8,042 bases of DNA from Candidatus Auribacterota bacterium (GCA_016929035.1 JAFGJP010000124.1:1-8042); one strand, 5' to 3'; shown: positions 1 to 6,714, counted from the stretch's first letter. The notes: generated by a model not told the origin, from the letters alone. Numbers and translations: made by a program.

Positions 1-272
1 GTGTTGAAGCTCTTGATATGATCGCCGGCAATTCCAGCATAAACAGAAAAAACTTCACATTCTGCCATCTCCTCAGCACGACTGACGGCTTCAGCGATTG
101 ACTGAACGGTGCTTTCCATATCAACAACAACTCCCTTGCGAAGCCCCTTCGAAGGGCTGGTGCCGACCCCGATGATCTTTTTCTCCATCTCCTTTGTCAC
201 CTCGGCAATCACAGCACAGATCTTCGTTGTCCCGATATCCAATCCCACGATAATGTCGCCTTTTTTCAGCAT
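1..272 (-). CDS. ftsA: Cell division protein FtsA, N-terminal part (cut by window edge)
   Basis: FtsA is the actin-like ATPase that tethers FtsZ filaments to the inner membrane and recruits later divisome proteins. Ninety complete codons are visible from the ATG at 272-270. The N-terminus reads MLKKGDIIVGLDIGTTK, which carries the actin-fold phosphate-1 loop DIGTTK (residues 12-17). It continues with ICAVIAEV and then the family pattern GLRKGVVDME, followed by a helix rich in A and E and the strand VYAGIAGDHI, all typical of FtsA. The rest of the protein, including the 1C domain and membrane-targeting helix, lies beyond the left edge. The gene begins 17 bases after the ftsQ stop. An AAGGGA Shine-Dalgarno (plus-strand 284-289) sits 11 bases before the start, just after the ftsQ stop codon. 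ftsZ would be expected next but cannot be seen. The identification is secure; only the truncation by the window limits it. Confidence 0.96.
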   Translation of the reverse strand, partial: MLKKGDIIVGLDIGTTKICAVIAEVTKEMEKKIIGVGTSPSKGLRKGVVVDMESTVQSIAEAVSRAEEMAECEVFSVYAGIAGDHIKSFN

Positions 273-289
273 AATCAGCACTTTCCCTT

Positions 290-1174
290 CTACATTTTCT
301 GTGATTCTTTTTTCTTTTTAACGACAACATGCTTAAACGTCAAATCAATCGACTCGAAAGGAACCTCCTTCTGGCTGAGATCGTTGTAAACCAGGACCAG
401 CCGCTCAAAGTGCTTATCCTCAAAGGAAAAAGGGAGCTTGATCCGAGTCTCATCGCTCAGGGTCAGGAGGAGATACCTGTCTTCCTTGACGTGAACAGAC
501 TGAACGCCAAGCGGAATCTCTCCTCTGGTCTCGTAAAATCTTCGGACAGCTTCTACGGTCTTCCTCAGCATTTCCCGGTGCTCCTCGCGGATATGCCCCA
601 TGGTGTTGTAGGAAAAGCCGTATATCTCCGGAACATTAAAGTTCTCGCTTTCGAACGGCAGTCGAATTCCTTCCTCGTCGAGAAGGTATTTTCTTTCTCC
701 TGAAATAAAGACAGGGTCCCGCTCAGACACGGTAATCATCAGTGTTCCGGGAAAAGATTTTTTTAAAACCACCGTCTTTATCACGGGGATCTTCCTGATC
801 CTGTCAGCCATTTCGTTCATGTCGATCTGAAAAAGGTTATCATGAAAGCTGATATGTGCCTTTTTTAAGATGTCTTCCTCTTTCACAAAATAATTGCCTT
901 TAATGGAAATATCCTTGATAAGAAAATCTTCCATGTTAATAAAGTTCTTGTATATGTCTTCAGCAAAAATAAAAGCCCCGAGCAGAACAGCGCAGAAACC
1001 AAGAATCTTGAGAGATGAAATAACGACTTTAAAAAAGCGCTTGAAAAATCCAGTGGAGCCGGATGTCTTTCTCCGAGACATCCTGGCTTGGAAAGTTTTT
1101 TTGTACGGCTTGCGCCCGCACGAGCTGCCTCGCACAAAAGGAAAAAAGATATGTTTTCTTTTCTTATCGTTCAT
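290..1174 (-). CDS. ftsQ: Cell division protein FtsQ (POTRA domain, bitopic)
   Basis: FtsQ is a bitopic inner-membrane protein that links the cytoplasmic and periplasmic parts of the divisome. The 294-residue product has a very basic cytoplasmic tail (about 1-48) and one membrane segment (about 50-71, VVISSLKILGFCAVLLGAFI). A POTRA domain follows (about 84-153), with the pattern IKDISIKGNYFVKEEDI then IRKIPVIKTVVLKKSFPGTL and ITVSERDPV. The FtsQ beta domain (about 155-280) ends with the family-like IDLTF strand before a Lys-rich tail. Length is normal for the family. The ATG at 1174 is the first in-frame start after an in-frame TAA 21 bases upstream, but there is no recognisable Shine-Dalgarno in the AT-rich leader. 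A second Met (residue 32) would shorten the cytoplasmic tail and also lacks a ribosome site. The position between murB and ftsA is classic for ftsQ. Sequence similarity is in the fold pattern more than in exact residues, as is usual for this family. Confidence 0.93.
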   Translation of the reverse strand: MNDKKRKHIFFPFVRGSSCGRKPYKKTFQARMSRRKTSGSTGFFKRFFKVVISSLKILGFCAVLLGAFIFAEDIYKNFINMEDFLIKDISIKGNYFVKEEDILKKAHISFHDNLFQIDMNEMADRIRKIPVIKTVVLKKSFPGTLMITVSERDPVFISGERKYLLDEEGIRLPFESENFNVPEIYGFSYNTMGHIREEHREMLRKTVEAVRRFYETRGEIPLGVQSVHVKEDRYLLLTLSDETRIKLPFSFEDKHFERLVLVYNDLSQKEVPFESIDLTFKHVVVKKKKESQKM

Positions 1175-1220
1175 TATTAATTCACAATTATTATATTAAA
1201 TATAAGTGACAAATGATACT
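1175..1220 (-). other. AT-rich murB-ftsQ intergenic gap, largest in the window
   Basis: This 46-base gap is strongly AT-rich and holds no recognisable Shine-Dalgarno for ftsQ. A TATAAT hexamer occurs on the minus strand (plus 1190-1195), but no good -35 box sits at 16-18 bases: a TTGTCA is only 11 bases away. It may be an unstructured AU-rich leader that helps ribosome binding without Shine-Dalgarno, or a weak internal promoter. Neither is proven. Confidence 0.4.
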
Positions 1221-2150
1221 CTATTTTCTCACTTTTCTATTTTCTACGTACTCAACTTCTGTTTCCAGATCGATATTTAGTTTTTCTTTTGCTTTTCTTT
1301 TCACGATTTTGATGATCCTTAAGATGTCCCTGGAAGACGCATGTCCGGAATTGACGATCCAGTTGGGATGACACGTTGAGAGGCATGCTCCGCCAGAGCG
1401 ATACCCCCGGAGACCGATCCTCTCGATGACCTCCCACGCGTGCAATCCTTCGGGGTTCTTGAAGACAGACCCGAACGTCTTGCCTTTTGGACGGCGCTTC
1501 TCTCTTTCAATGCGAAAAAAATTTACCTTTTCTGATATGCTTTGCCGTGATGAGGCCTTCTTTCTCAGCGCGGCCTGCAGAATAATCGCTCCTTGAGGGA
1601 GCCCCTTGAGCTTTCTGTATTCGAAACGCAGTGAAGCCGACTTGATCCATGCCAACTTTGAGGGAGGGATAAGGACTCTCAGCCTTTTTACACGCCCTCC
1701 AATATCCTGAGAAAACGCGCCGGCATTCATGCGGATCATCCCTCCCAGAGTCCCTGGTATTCCTGTCAGAAATTCCAATCCGCCGATCTTTTTCTGCATG
1801 CAGAAGCGAAGAAGTTTCTGGGAGCTTATTCCGGCTCCGCAAACGAGCTCGCCCGGCAAATCTTTAATCGCCTGAAAACTCTTTCCCGTCAACTTCAGGA
1901 TGATCCCCTTGAATCCGGAATCGTCAAAAAGAAGATTCGAACCATTGCCTATGACCTTATAGCGAAGGCGCTTTTTCCTGATCTCCTTCAGAATTTCCAT
2001 CAGGTCCGCGACGCTCCTGACCAGAATATAGACAGAGCAAAGCCCTCCGACGCCTATCGTCGTCAGCCGCGAAAGAGGCATCCCCAGTATCCACGCGCTT
2101 TTGATTTTCTTTTCCTGCATGGCAGAAATAAAAAAATTCAATCGGTTCAT
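1221..2150 (-). CDS. murB: UDP-N-acetylenolpyruvoylglucosamine reductase MurB
   Basis: MurB is the cytoplasmic FAD enzyme that uses NADPH to reduce UDP-GlcNAc-enolpyruvate to UDP-MurNAc. From the ATG at 2150 the product is 309 residues, the size of the shorter (type II) MurB group. Visible motifs are LSRLTTIGVGG near the N-terminus, the FAD-binding GNGSNLLF (about 68-75), GIPGTLGG followed by RMNAGAF (about 130-146), the substrate-site YR (178-179), GSVFKNP with the catalytic Ser (227-233), HPNWIVN, and the C-terminal LETEV with the expected catalytic Glu. The Ser usually found two residues after YR is replaced (YRKLKG). The ATG overlaps the murC TGA as ATGA, which favours this start. A TTG four codons upstream (2162) is possible, but the nearby GGGAG lies only 2 bases from it and 14 bases from the ATG, so neither spacing is ideal. 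The stop is followed by a 46-base gap to ftsQ. Function is confident; the exact start is less so. Confidence 0.93.
   Translation of the reverse strand: MNRLNFFISAMQEKKIKSAWILGMPLSRLTTIGVGGLCSVYILVRSVADLMEILKEIRKKRLRYKVIGNGSNLLFDDSGFKGIILKLTGKSFQAIKDLPGELVCGAGISSQKLLRFCMQKKIGGLEFLTGIPGTLGGMIRMNAGAFSQDIGGRVKRLRVLIPPSKLAWIKSASLRFEYRKLKGLPQGAIILQAALRKKASSRQSISEKVNFFRIEREKRRPKGKTFGSVFKNPEGLHAWEVIERIGLRGYRSGGACLSTCHPNWIVNSGHASSRDILRIIKIVKRKAKEKLNIDLETEVEYVENRKVRK
2147..2150 (-). other. ATGA stop/start overlap murC-murB
   Basis: The minus strand reads ATGA, where the murC TGA overlaps the ATG chosen for murB. This arrangement implies translational coupling and supports the 2150 start for murB over the TTG at 2162. 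Confidence 0.75.
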
Positions 2151-3520
2151 AGGCTTCTGCAAAACTCCCTGGCAAGATGATCGATCGATCCGGCTCCCAT
2201 AAAGACGACCAGAGAAACGTCACTGCGCAAACCGCTCAAAACGCCGTTCAGCTCCTTGAGAGGAACGAACATCGCCTTCCTTTGATCCTTTTTTGAAAGT
2301 TTTTCAGCAATCTTCACAGGAAGACGGAAGGCATCCCCGCTTTCTCCGGCCAGATAGATCTCTGTCACGATAACCCTGTCCGCTTCTTTCAGTGATTCGA
2401 TGAACTGATCAAAAAAAAACTCACATCGCGTGATGCGATGAGGCTGAAAAACAGCACAGACCTTGCCTTCCCCGCAACACCCTCTTGCCAAAGAAAGAAC
2501 TTTCTTGACCTCTGTCGGATGATGCGCGTAATCCGAAACAAAACGTATCCCTTCCGGGGACTGACAGATCGTCTCAAAACGCCTTTTGACTCCCTTGAAA
2601 GACTGAAGACCCGATGTGATTTTTTCCGGCGCTATTCCGCATGACCAGGCGCATGCGACGGCCAGTGCTGAATTCTCCAGGTTATGCTTTCCCATAAGAG
2701 ACTCACAGGTCAGGTCCATCTTGTATCCGTCAGGCAGAACGATCCTCCCTGAAAATTTTTCTTCATCCCACATGGCCTGAACAGATGACGGATGTCTTTT
2801 TCCCTCGCAAACGACAATTTTTTCAGCATCCGTTTTTCCTGCTAATTTCTCAAGAACAGCATCTTCCTTTCTGTACACGATTTTCTCTTTCCGGCTAAGG
2901 CCGGATAAAAATACCTGGAGGGTTGAAACAAGATCTTTGAAACCGCTGTAACGGTCAACGTGCTCATGCTCGAGGTTCGTCACAACCGCTATGTGCGGCC
3001 TGCAACCCTGAATCGTCCCGTCGCTTTCATCGACTTCAGCAATGAAATAATCTTTTCCTGTCTGGACATAATTTGAGCCGTAGTTCTTCAGTATCCCTCC
3101 AGCGTAAGCCTGCACTCCGCAGCCGCTGTGAATAAAAATATGCGCTAAAAGAGCCGCCGTCGTTGTTTTCCCATGCGTTCCGGTCACAGCTATGGCATAG
3201 TGGGATTCCTTCATGAGAAGGTTCAGCTTATCCCCTCTTTTGCAGGCGGGGATATTTCTTTGGCGAGCGGCTTTCAAGGCCGGCTCATCTTTTCTGACCG
3301 CGCTTGTGTAGATTACCTCATCTATGGTCTCCCACAAAACATCATCCGCCTTTTCGACGATCTGGATGCCCTTTTTTTTCAGCTCTTCGAGATAAAAAGA
3401 AGACTGGCTGTCGATTCCCAGGACATCCGCTCCCTCCTCTTTGAGAAGAAGAGCAAGAGCGCTCATGCCGATCCCTCCGACTCCTATGAAAAAATATTTT
3501 TTTCTTCGCTCTGTTTTCAT
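2147..3520 (-). CDS. murC: UDP-N-acetylmuramate--L-alanine ligase MurC
   Basis: MurC is the cytoplasmic ATP-dependent ligase that adds L-Ala to UDP-MurNAc, the first step of stem-peptide assembly. The 457-residue product has the full three-domain Mur ligase layout. An N-terminal Rossmann-like UDP-binding domain carries GVGGIGMS (13-20). The central ATPase domain has the P-loop GTHGKTTT (114-121), AEVDESDG (161-168), TNLEHEHVD (181-189) and GKHNLEN (257-263). The linker motif KRRFE (292-296) leads into the C-terminal domain with the MurC-type YAHHPTE (311-317) and a terminal GAGSID (442-447). The HPTE motif separates MurC (and Mpl) from MurD, MurE and MurF. Mpl is unlikely because of the position next to murG and murB. 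The central VTN motif reads NLEHEHVD where N-I-E-x-D-H is more usual, so the first acid of the pair is Glu. The ATG at 3520 overlaps the murG stop as ATGA, and its own stop overlaps the murB start in the same way. Confidence 0.97.
   Translation of the reverse strand: MKTERRKKYFFIGVGGIGMSALALLLKEEGADVLGIDSQSSFYLEELKKKGIQIVEKADDVLWETIDEVIYTSAVRKDEPALKAARQRNIPACKRGDKLNLLMKESHYAIAVTGTHGKTTTAALLAHIFIHSGCGVQAYAGGILKNYGSNYVQTGKDYFIAEVDESDGTIQGCRPHIAVVTNLEHEHVDRYSGFKDLVSTLQVFLSGLSRKEKIVYRKEDAVLEKLAGKTDAEKIVVCEGKRHPSSVQAMWDEEKFSGRIVLPDGYKMDLTCESLMGKHNLENSALAVACAWSCGIAPEKITSGLQSFKGVKRRFETICQSPEGIRFVSDYAHHPTEVKKVLSLARGCCGEGKVCAVFQPHRITRCEFFFDQFIESLKEADRVIVTEIYLAGESGDAFRLPVKIAEKLSKKDQRKAMFVPLKELNGVLSGLRSDVSLVVFMGAGSIDHLAREFCRSL
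3517..3520 (-). other. ATGA stop/start overlap murG-murC
   Basis: The minus strand reads ATGA, with the murG TGA overlapping the murC ATG. An AGGTGAT lies directly before the ATG, closer than optimal, so re-initiation by ribosomes finishing murG is likely. Confidence 0.85.
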
Positions 3521-4617
3521 ATCACCTGTTTGATGTCCCGGATAATTTCTGCTGAGGCCTGATGAAGAAGAGCTTCTTTCATGCCTGAAGACATGCGTTT
3601 CCTTTTCTCCCTGTCCCGCAATACCTCTTTCATGGTTTCAAAAAAAGCATCCGTCTCTATATCTTCATCAGAGACCACAACCGCTCCCCCTTTTGAGTAA
3701 AGAAAATCGGCATTCCGTTTCTGATGATCATCGCAGGCAAAAGGATAAGGCACAAAAAATGTCGGTATCCCGAAATAGGACAGTTCAGAGATCGTGCTGG
3801 CCCCGGCCCGGGACATCGCCACGTCTGCCGCCCTGTAAAGACGCCCCATGTCAGGATCAAATGAAGCAAGATAAAATCCCGCTCCGCTTTTCTTGTAGGC
3901 TGCTCTGAGCTCCTCAAGGAAATGAGGGCCTGATAGATGGATGAACTGGATTTCCGGAATTTCCTTTAAAAGCCTGTCCAGATGACTCAAAATGAATTGA
4001 TTGAGAGAACGCGCCCCCTGGGATCCTCCAAGGATCAGCAGAGTCAATCCCTCCGGGCTGAGCCCCAGCTGCCTGCGTATAGATTCTTTATCAAGAGAGA
4101 TGGCTCCTGAAACAGTTTGTCTCATCGGATTTCCGGTAAGACAATACTTAACTGATTTTGCTCCGGACGCAAGAGGAAGCGTAAGATAAATTCTCCTGAC
4201 AAGAAGAGAAGCTATCCTGTTCGCCCGGCCCATGACTGCGTTCTGTTCGAGGACAACACAAGGCTTCAAAAACAGGAATCCGGCGAATACCGCAACGAAA
4301 CTTGTCGCGCTGCCAAAACCGATAACAAGAACGATTTTTTTCTTGAACAAAAGCATGGAAATCTTTATCAGCGTGCCCATCGTACGCGCAAAAACCTGAA
4401 TAATGTTCCGCAAGCCCCTGATCTGGATTTCCCGGACAATCACGTAAGGATCTTTCAGGGATTTCAAAAAGCTCTGCGTGATCTTTTTGTCAGAAAAAAT
4501 ATACATGATTTCAAAGTCAGGCAGCTCTTCCTTCAAGGCATTCCCGAGAGCCATGCCCGGCGTTATGTGTCCGCCTGTTCCGCCGCAGGCGATCAAAATG
4601 GTTTTTTTTCGTTTCAA
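3517..4617 (-). CDS. murG: Lipid II synthase MurG (UDP-GlcNAc transferase)
   Basis: MurG is the peripheral inner-membrane GT-B glycosyltransferase (family GT28) that transfers GlcNAc from UDP-GlcNAc to lipid I, giving lipid II. The 366-residue product is of normal length. The first glycine-rich loop is GGTGGH (12-17), with the conserved His. IRGLRN (66-71) matches the family GLR element. The nucleotide-sugar domain shows GNPMR (162-166), GGSQGARSLN (197-206), SRAGASTISEL (269-279) with the conserved Glu, and DDHQKRNA (296-303). Two N-domain sites deviate: the second G-loop reads GFGSATSF where GxGGYxS is usual, and LEQNAVMG has Leu where HEQN normally has His. The only plausible start is a TTG at 4617, which overlaps the TGA of the preceding REC-GGDEF gene as TTGA, with a GGTGGAT stretch upstream. 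Translation is therefore probably coupled to that gene. The neighbours ftsW and murC support the assignment. Confidence 0.95.
   Translation of the reverse strand: MKRKKTILIACGGTGGHITPGMALGNALKEELPDFEIMYIFSDKKITQSFLKSLKDPYVIVREIQIRGLRNIIQVFARTMGTLIKISMLLFKKKIVLVIGFGSATSFVAVFAGFLFLKPCVVLEQNAVMGRANRIASLLVRRIYLTLPLASGAKSVKYCLTGNPMRQTVSGAISLDKESIRRQLGLSPEGLTLLILGGSQGARSLNQFILSHLDRLLKEIPEIQFIHLSGPHFLEELRAAYKKSGAGFYLASFDPDMGRLYRAADVAMSRAGASTISELSYFGIPTFFVPYPFACDDHQKRNADFLYSKGGAVVVSDEDIETDAFFETMKEVLRDREKRKRMSSGMKEALLHQASAEIIRDIKQVI
4614..4617 (-). other. TTGA stop/start overlap REC-GGDEF gene-murG
   Basis: The minus strand reads TTGA: the TGA of the REC-GGDEF gene overlaps a TTG that starts murG. 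No other start lies before the GGTGGH loop of MurG. The weak start codon plus overlap suggests that murG translation depends on translation of the regulator gene. Confidence 0.8.
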
Positions 4618-5546
4618 TTCCGCCGATCCACCATGTAGATGCTTTTTCGATACTGTTTGAGATATTTTTTGATTTCCGCGCTTTTCTGGCTGACTTCAGC
4701 GAAGTGACGGAACCGCCTTTCTCCCTGGCTGATGGTTACGGCAAGAGAAATCGTCATGAAAGGATAGATATTTGTCCGCCCTTTGCGGTCACGACCTATC
4801 AGAAACCGTCTTTCCCGATCCACCTGGTCATAAAGCTGAGGAACGCCTGCATCAAACTGCTCAATGACGTCGCGGCAAAGGGCATCCACCTTTTTTGGGG
4901 CGCTCAGCATGACAAAATCGTCCCCGCCGATGTGACCGACAAAATCGCATTCTCTCTGGTTTTCATTTTTTTTCATCGCACTCAAAAGTGTCCGGGCTGT
5001 AAAAGTAATGGCCTCATCCCCTCTCTCGTATCCATAGCAGTCATTAAAAACCTTGAAATTGTCTATATCAAGATAGTAGACGGCAAAATCTTCGCCGCAT
5101 GCGATTCTTCGCTGGATCTCATTTTTCACGGATATGTTTCCCGGAAGCTTAGTCAGCGGATTGGCGTTAAGAGCATTTTCATTGGCCAAAATAGCCCGCT
5201 TTATGCGCGCCAAAAGCTCCTCATCGTGAAAAGGTGACACGATATAATCATCGGCGCCTCCGTTGACAGCTTCTATCTTTTCCCGGATCTCTCCCTGCTT
5301 TGTTACGATGATGATGGGTGTGTAATGGAGAATATAATCACGCTTTACTCTTTTACAGAACCGAAGCACGTTCATGCCTTCCGTTTTGAAATCGCCAATA
5401 ATAAGGCTTGGAGAAAAATGCCGCGCTGTCTGAAATATTTCTTCCTCTGATCTGGCCGCGACGACCTCGAAGCCGGCCGAGCGGAGAACCTGCTCAAGCG
5501 GCCGGGCATCTCCGTCAACGACAACGATTCTCTGTTTCTTTTGCAT
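4614..5546 (-). CDS. Response-regulator-like protein: degenerate receiver plus GGDEF domain
   Basis: The 310-residue soluble protein has an N-terminal receiver (REC) domain (about 5-120) and a C-terminal GGDEF domain (about 125-305), with no membrane segment. In REC the phospho-acceptor D52 (LIIGDF), D11 and T82 are present. The usual DD(D) acidic cluster reads DGD, the loop after D52 lacks the normal MPxxDG, and the conserved Lys before Pro is Ser (VSPF, S104). In GGDEF, NPLTKLPGN (129-137) replaces D-x-LTGLPNR. Metal and nucleotide residues appear as D160, N168 and D177 in DIDNFKVFNDCYGYERGDE, and the A-site is GGDDF (207-211). The product-inhibition motif RxxD is intact (R198-D201). It could be a diguanylate cyclase, a c-di-GMP or GTP sensor, or a degenerate scaffold. 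The start at 5546 has GCGGAG four bases upstream. The gene sits 22 bases after ftsW and overlaps murG, so it is co-expressed with lipid II synthesis and use. Domain calls are firm; the activity is unknown. Confidence 0.88.
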   Translation of the reverse strand: MQKKQRIVVVDGDARPLEQVLRSAGFEVVAARSEEEIFQTARHFSPSLIIGDFKTEGMNVLRFCKRVKRDYILHYTPIIIVTKQGEIREKIEAVNGGADDYIVSPFHDEELLARIKRAILANENALNANPLTKLPGNISVKNEIQRRIACGEDFAVYYLDIDNFKVFNDCYGYERGDEAITFTARTLLSAMKKNENQRECDFVGHIGGDDFVMLSAPKKVDALCRDVIEQFDAGVPQLYDQVDRERRFLIGRDRKGRTNIYPFMTISLAVTISQGERRFRHFAEVSQKSAEIKKYLKQYRKSIYMVDRRN

Positions 5547-5568
5547 GAGTCTCCGCTTCCTTTATCCT

Positions 5569-6714
5569 TCAGAGTCTGACGTACTTGCTGATCCTGGTTT
5601 TCTGTTCCTTAACGCTGACTTTCAAAGCCGTTTTTTCACGTGAAAACCGGTCGATGTTCAAGATGACGCCTACGGCGACCATCGTCATGACAAGATTGGT
5701 CCCCCCATAGCTGATAAAGGGAAGGGGGAGTCCTTTTGTCGGGAGAACACCCGTGACAACTCCCATGTTGAGAAAGGCCTGAATGCCTATCATGGCAACA
5801 AGGCCCGAGGCAAAAAACTTTCCAAAAGGATTATCTGCCCGAAGCGCGATCTTCAGCCCGTAGTAAATAAAAAGAAAGAAAAGGACCACGACGCCCACCG
5901 CACCCAGGAAGCCAAGTTCTTCACCGAGGATGGAGAAAATAAAATCTGTATGCGCTTCAGGAAGATAAAAAAGCTTTTGGCGGCTTTCCCCGAGGCCCAC
6001 ACCGAAAATTCCCCCTGACTGAATAGCAATAAATGACTGGATAATCTGGTAGCCTGTGCTTTTGGCCTCTTTCCACGGATCAAGAAAAACCAGGACTCTT
6101 TGCAGCCTGTACGGAACCTGGACAACTGTCAGATAAACGGCAGGAAGCATGCTGAAAAAAAGAAAAGCTATATAGCGGATTTTCGCTCCGGCCACAATGA
6201 GAATCATCATGCCGACAGATCCGATCAGAGCTGAAGTACCAAAATCCGGCTCGGCAAAAATCGGCAGCGTGGAAAGGGAGATAATCATGAGTACCGGGAT
6301 GAAAAATCCGGTAAGAGACCCGCTTTTTTCATGATGCTTGGCCATAAAAGACGAGAGAAAGAGAACCGAAGCAAATTTCATGATCTCCGAAGGCTGAAAA
6401 GACAGAAAACGGAGATTCACCCACCGCCTTGCCCCTCCGGCTTCGACGCCAAACGGTGTAAAAACGAGAAAAAGCAGTCCCATGGCGAAAAGAAAGACAA
6501 AAAAAGAGCATTTCCCCATCCACTTGTAGCTGATAAAATAGCCGACAAAAAAGCCGGCGACGCTCAACAATATCCAGATAAGGCTCCTTTTAAAAAAATA
6601 CAGATAGTCCTGGTACCGCGTGCTTGCATAAATCGCGCTGGTGCTGTAAATCATCACCACGCCAATCGCAACCAGGCAGAACACGATAATAACGATTTTT
6701 GTGCTTTCTCTCAT
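5569..6714 (-). CDS. ftsW: Septal peptidoglycan glycosyltransferase FtsW (SEDS family)
   Basis: FtsW is the polytopic SEDS enzyme that polymerises lipid II into glycan strands at the septum, together with a class B penicillin-binding protein. The 381-residue product has about ten hydrophobic segments with short loops. SEDS signatures are GARRWV (94-99), QPSE (107-110), EPDFGT (155-160), the large periplasmic loop ending in LPEAHTDFIFSILGEELGF (251-269) with the likely catalytic Asp257, and PTKGLPLPFISYGGT (325-339). The closest alternatives are RodA and SpoVE. Location between murD and murG, plus the LPEAHTDFIF and PFISYGG wording, favour FtsW. The ATG at 6714 overlaps the stop of the LysM lipoprotein gene (ATGA). 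No good Shine-Dalgarno is visible upstream, so translation is probably coupled. The cytoplasmic C-terminal tail after the last membrane segment is about 27 residues and rich in Lys and Arg. The partner penicillin-binding protein is not in the window. Confidence 0.96.
   Translation of the reverse strand: MRESTKIVIIVFCLVAIGVVMIYSTSAIYASTRYQDYLYFFKRSLIWILLSVAGFFVGYFISYKWMGKCSFFVFLFAMGLLFLVFTPFGVEAGGARRWVNLRFLSFQPSEIMKFASVLFLSSFMAKHHEKSGSLTGFFIPVLMIISLSTLPIFAEPDFGTSALIGSVGMMILIVAGAKIRYIAFLFFSMLPAVYLTVVQVPYRLQRVLVFLDPWKEAKSTGYQIIQSFIAIQSGGIFGVGLGESRQKLFYLPEAHTDFIFSILGEELGFLGAVGVVVLFFLFIYYGLKIALRADNPFGKFFASGLVAMIGIQAFLNMGVVTGVLPTKGLPLPFISYGGTNLVMTMVAVGVILNIDRFSREKTALKVSVKEQKTRISKYVRL
6711..6714 (-). 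other. ATGA stop/start overlap LysM lipoprotein-ftsW
   Basis: The minus strand reads ATGA, with the TGA of the two-LysM lipoprotein gene overlapping the ftsW ATG. No clear Shine-Dalgarno precedes ftsW, so its translation is probably coupled to the lipoprotein gene. Confidence 0.85.

Noticed and set aside
329..703. Plus-strand open frame of 124 codons
   Set aside because: It is antisense to the FtsQ periplasmic domain and has no recognisable family; the minus-strand frame explains the region.
1183..1212. Sigma-70 type promoter upstream of ftsQ
   Set aside because: TATAAT (minus strand, plus 1190-1195) and TTGTCA (plus 1207-1212) are separated by only 11 bases, and no alternative pair at 16-18 bases is convincing. 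AT-rich sequence makes chance matches likely.
4704..5237. Plus-strand open frame of 177 codons
   Set aside because: It is the complement of the conserved GGDEF-coding region, with no recognisable domain and no operon context on that strand.
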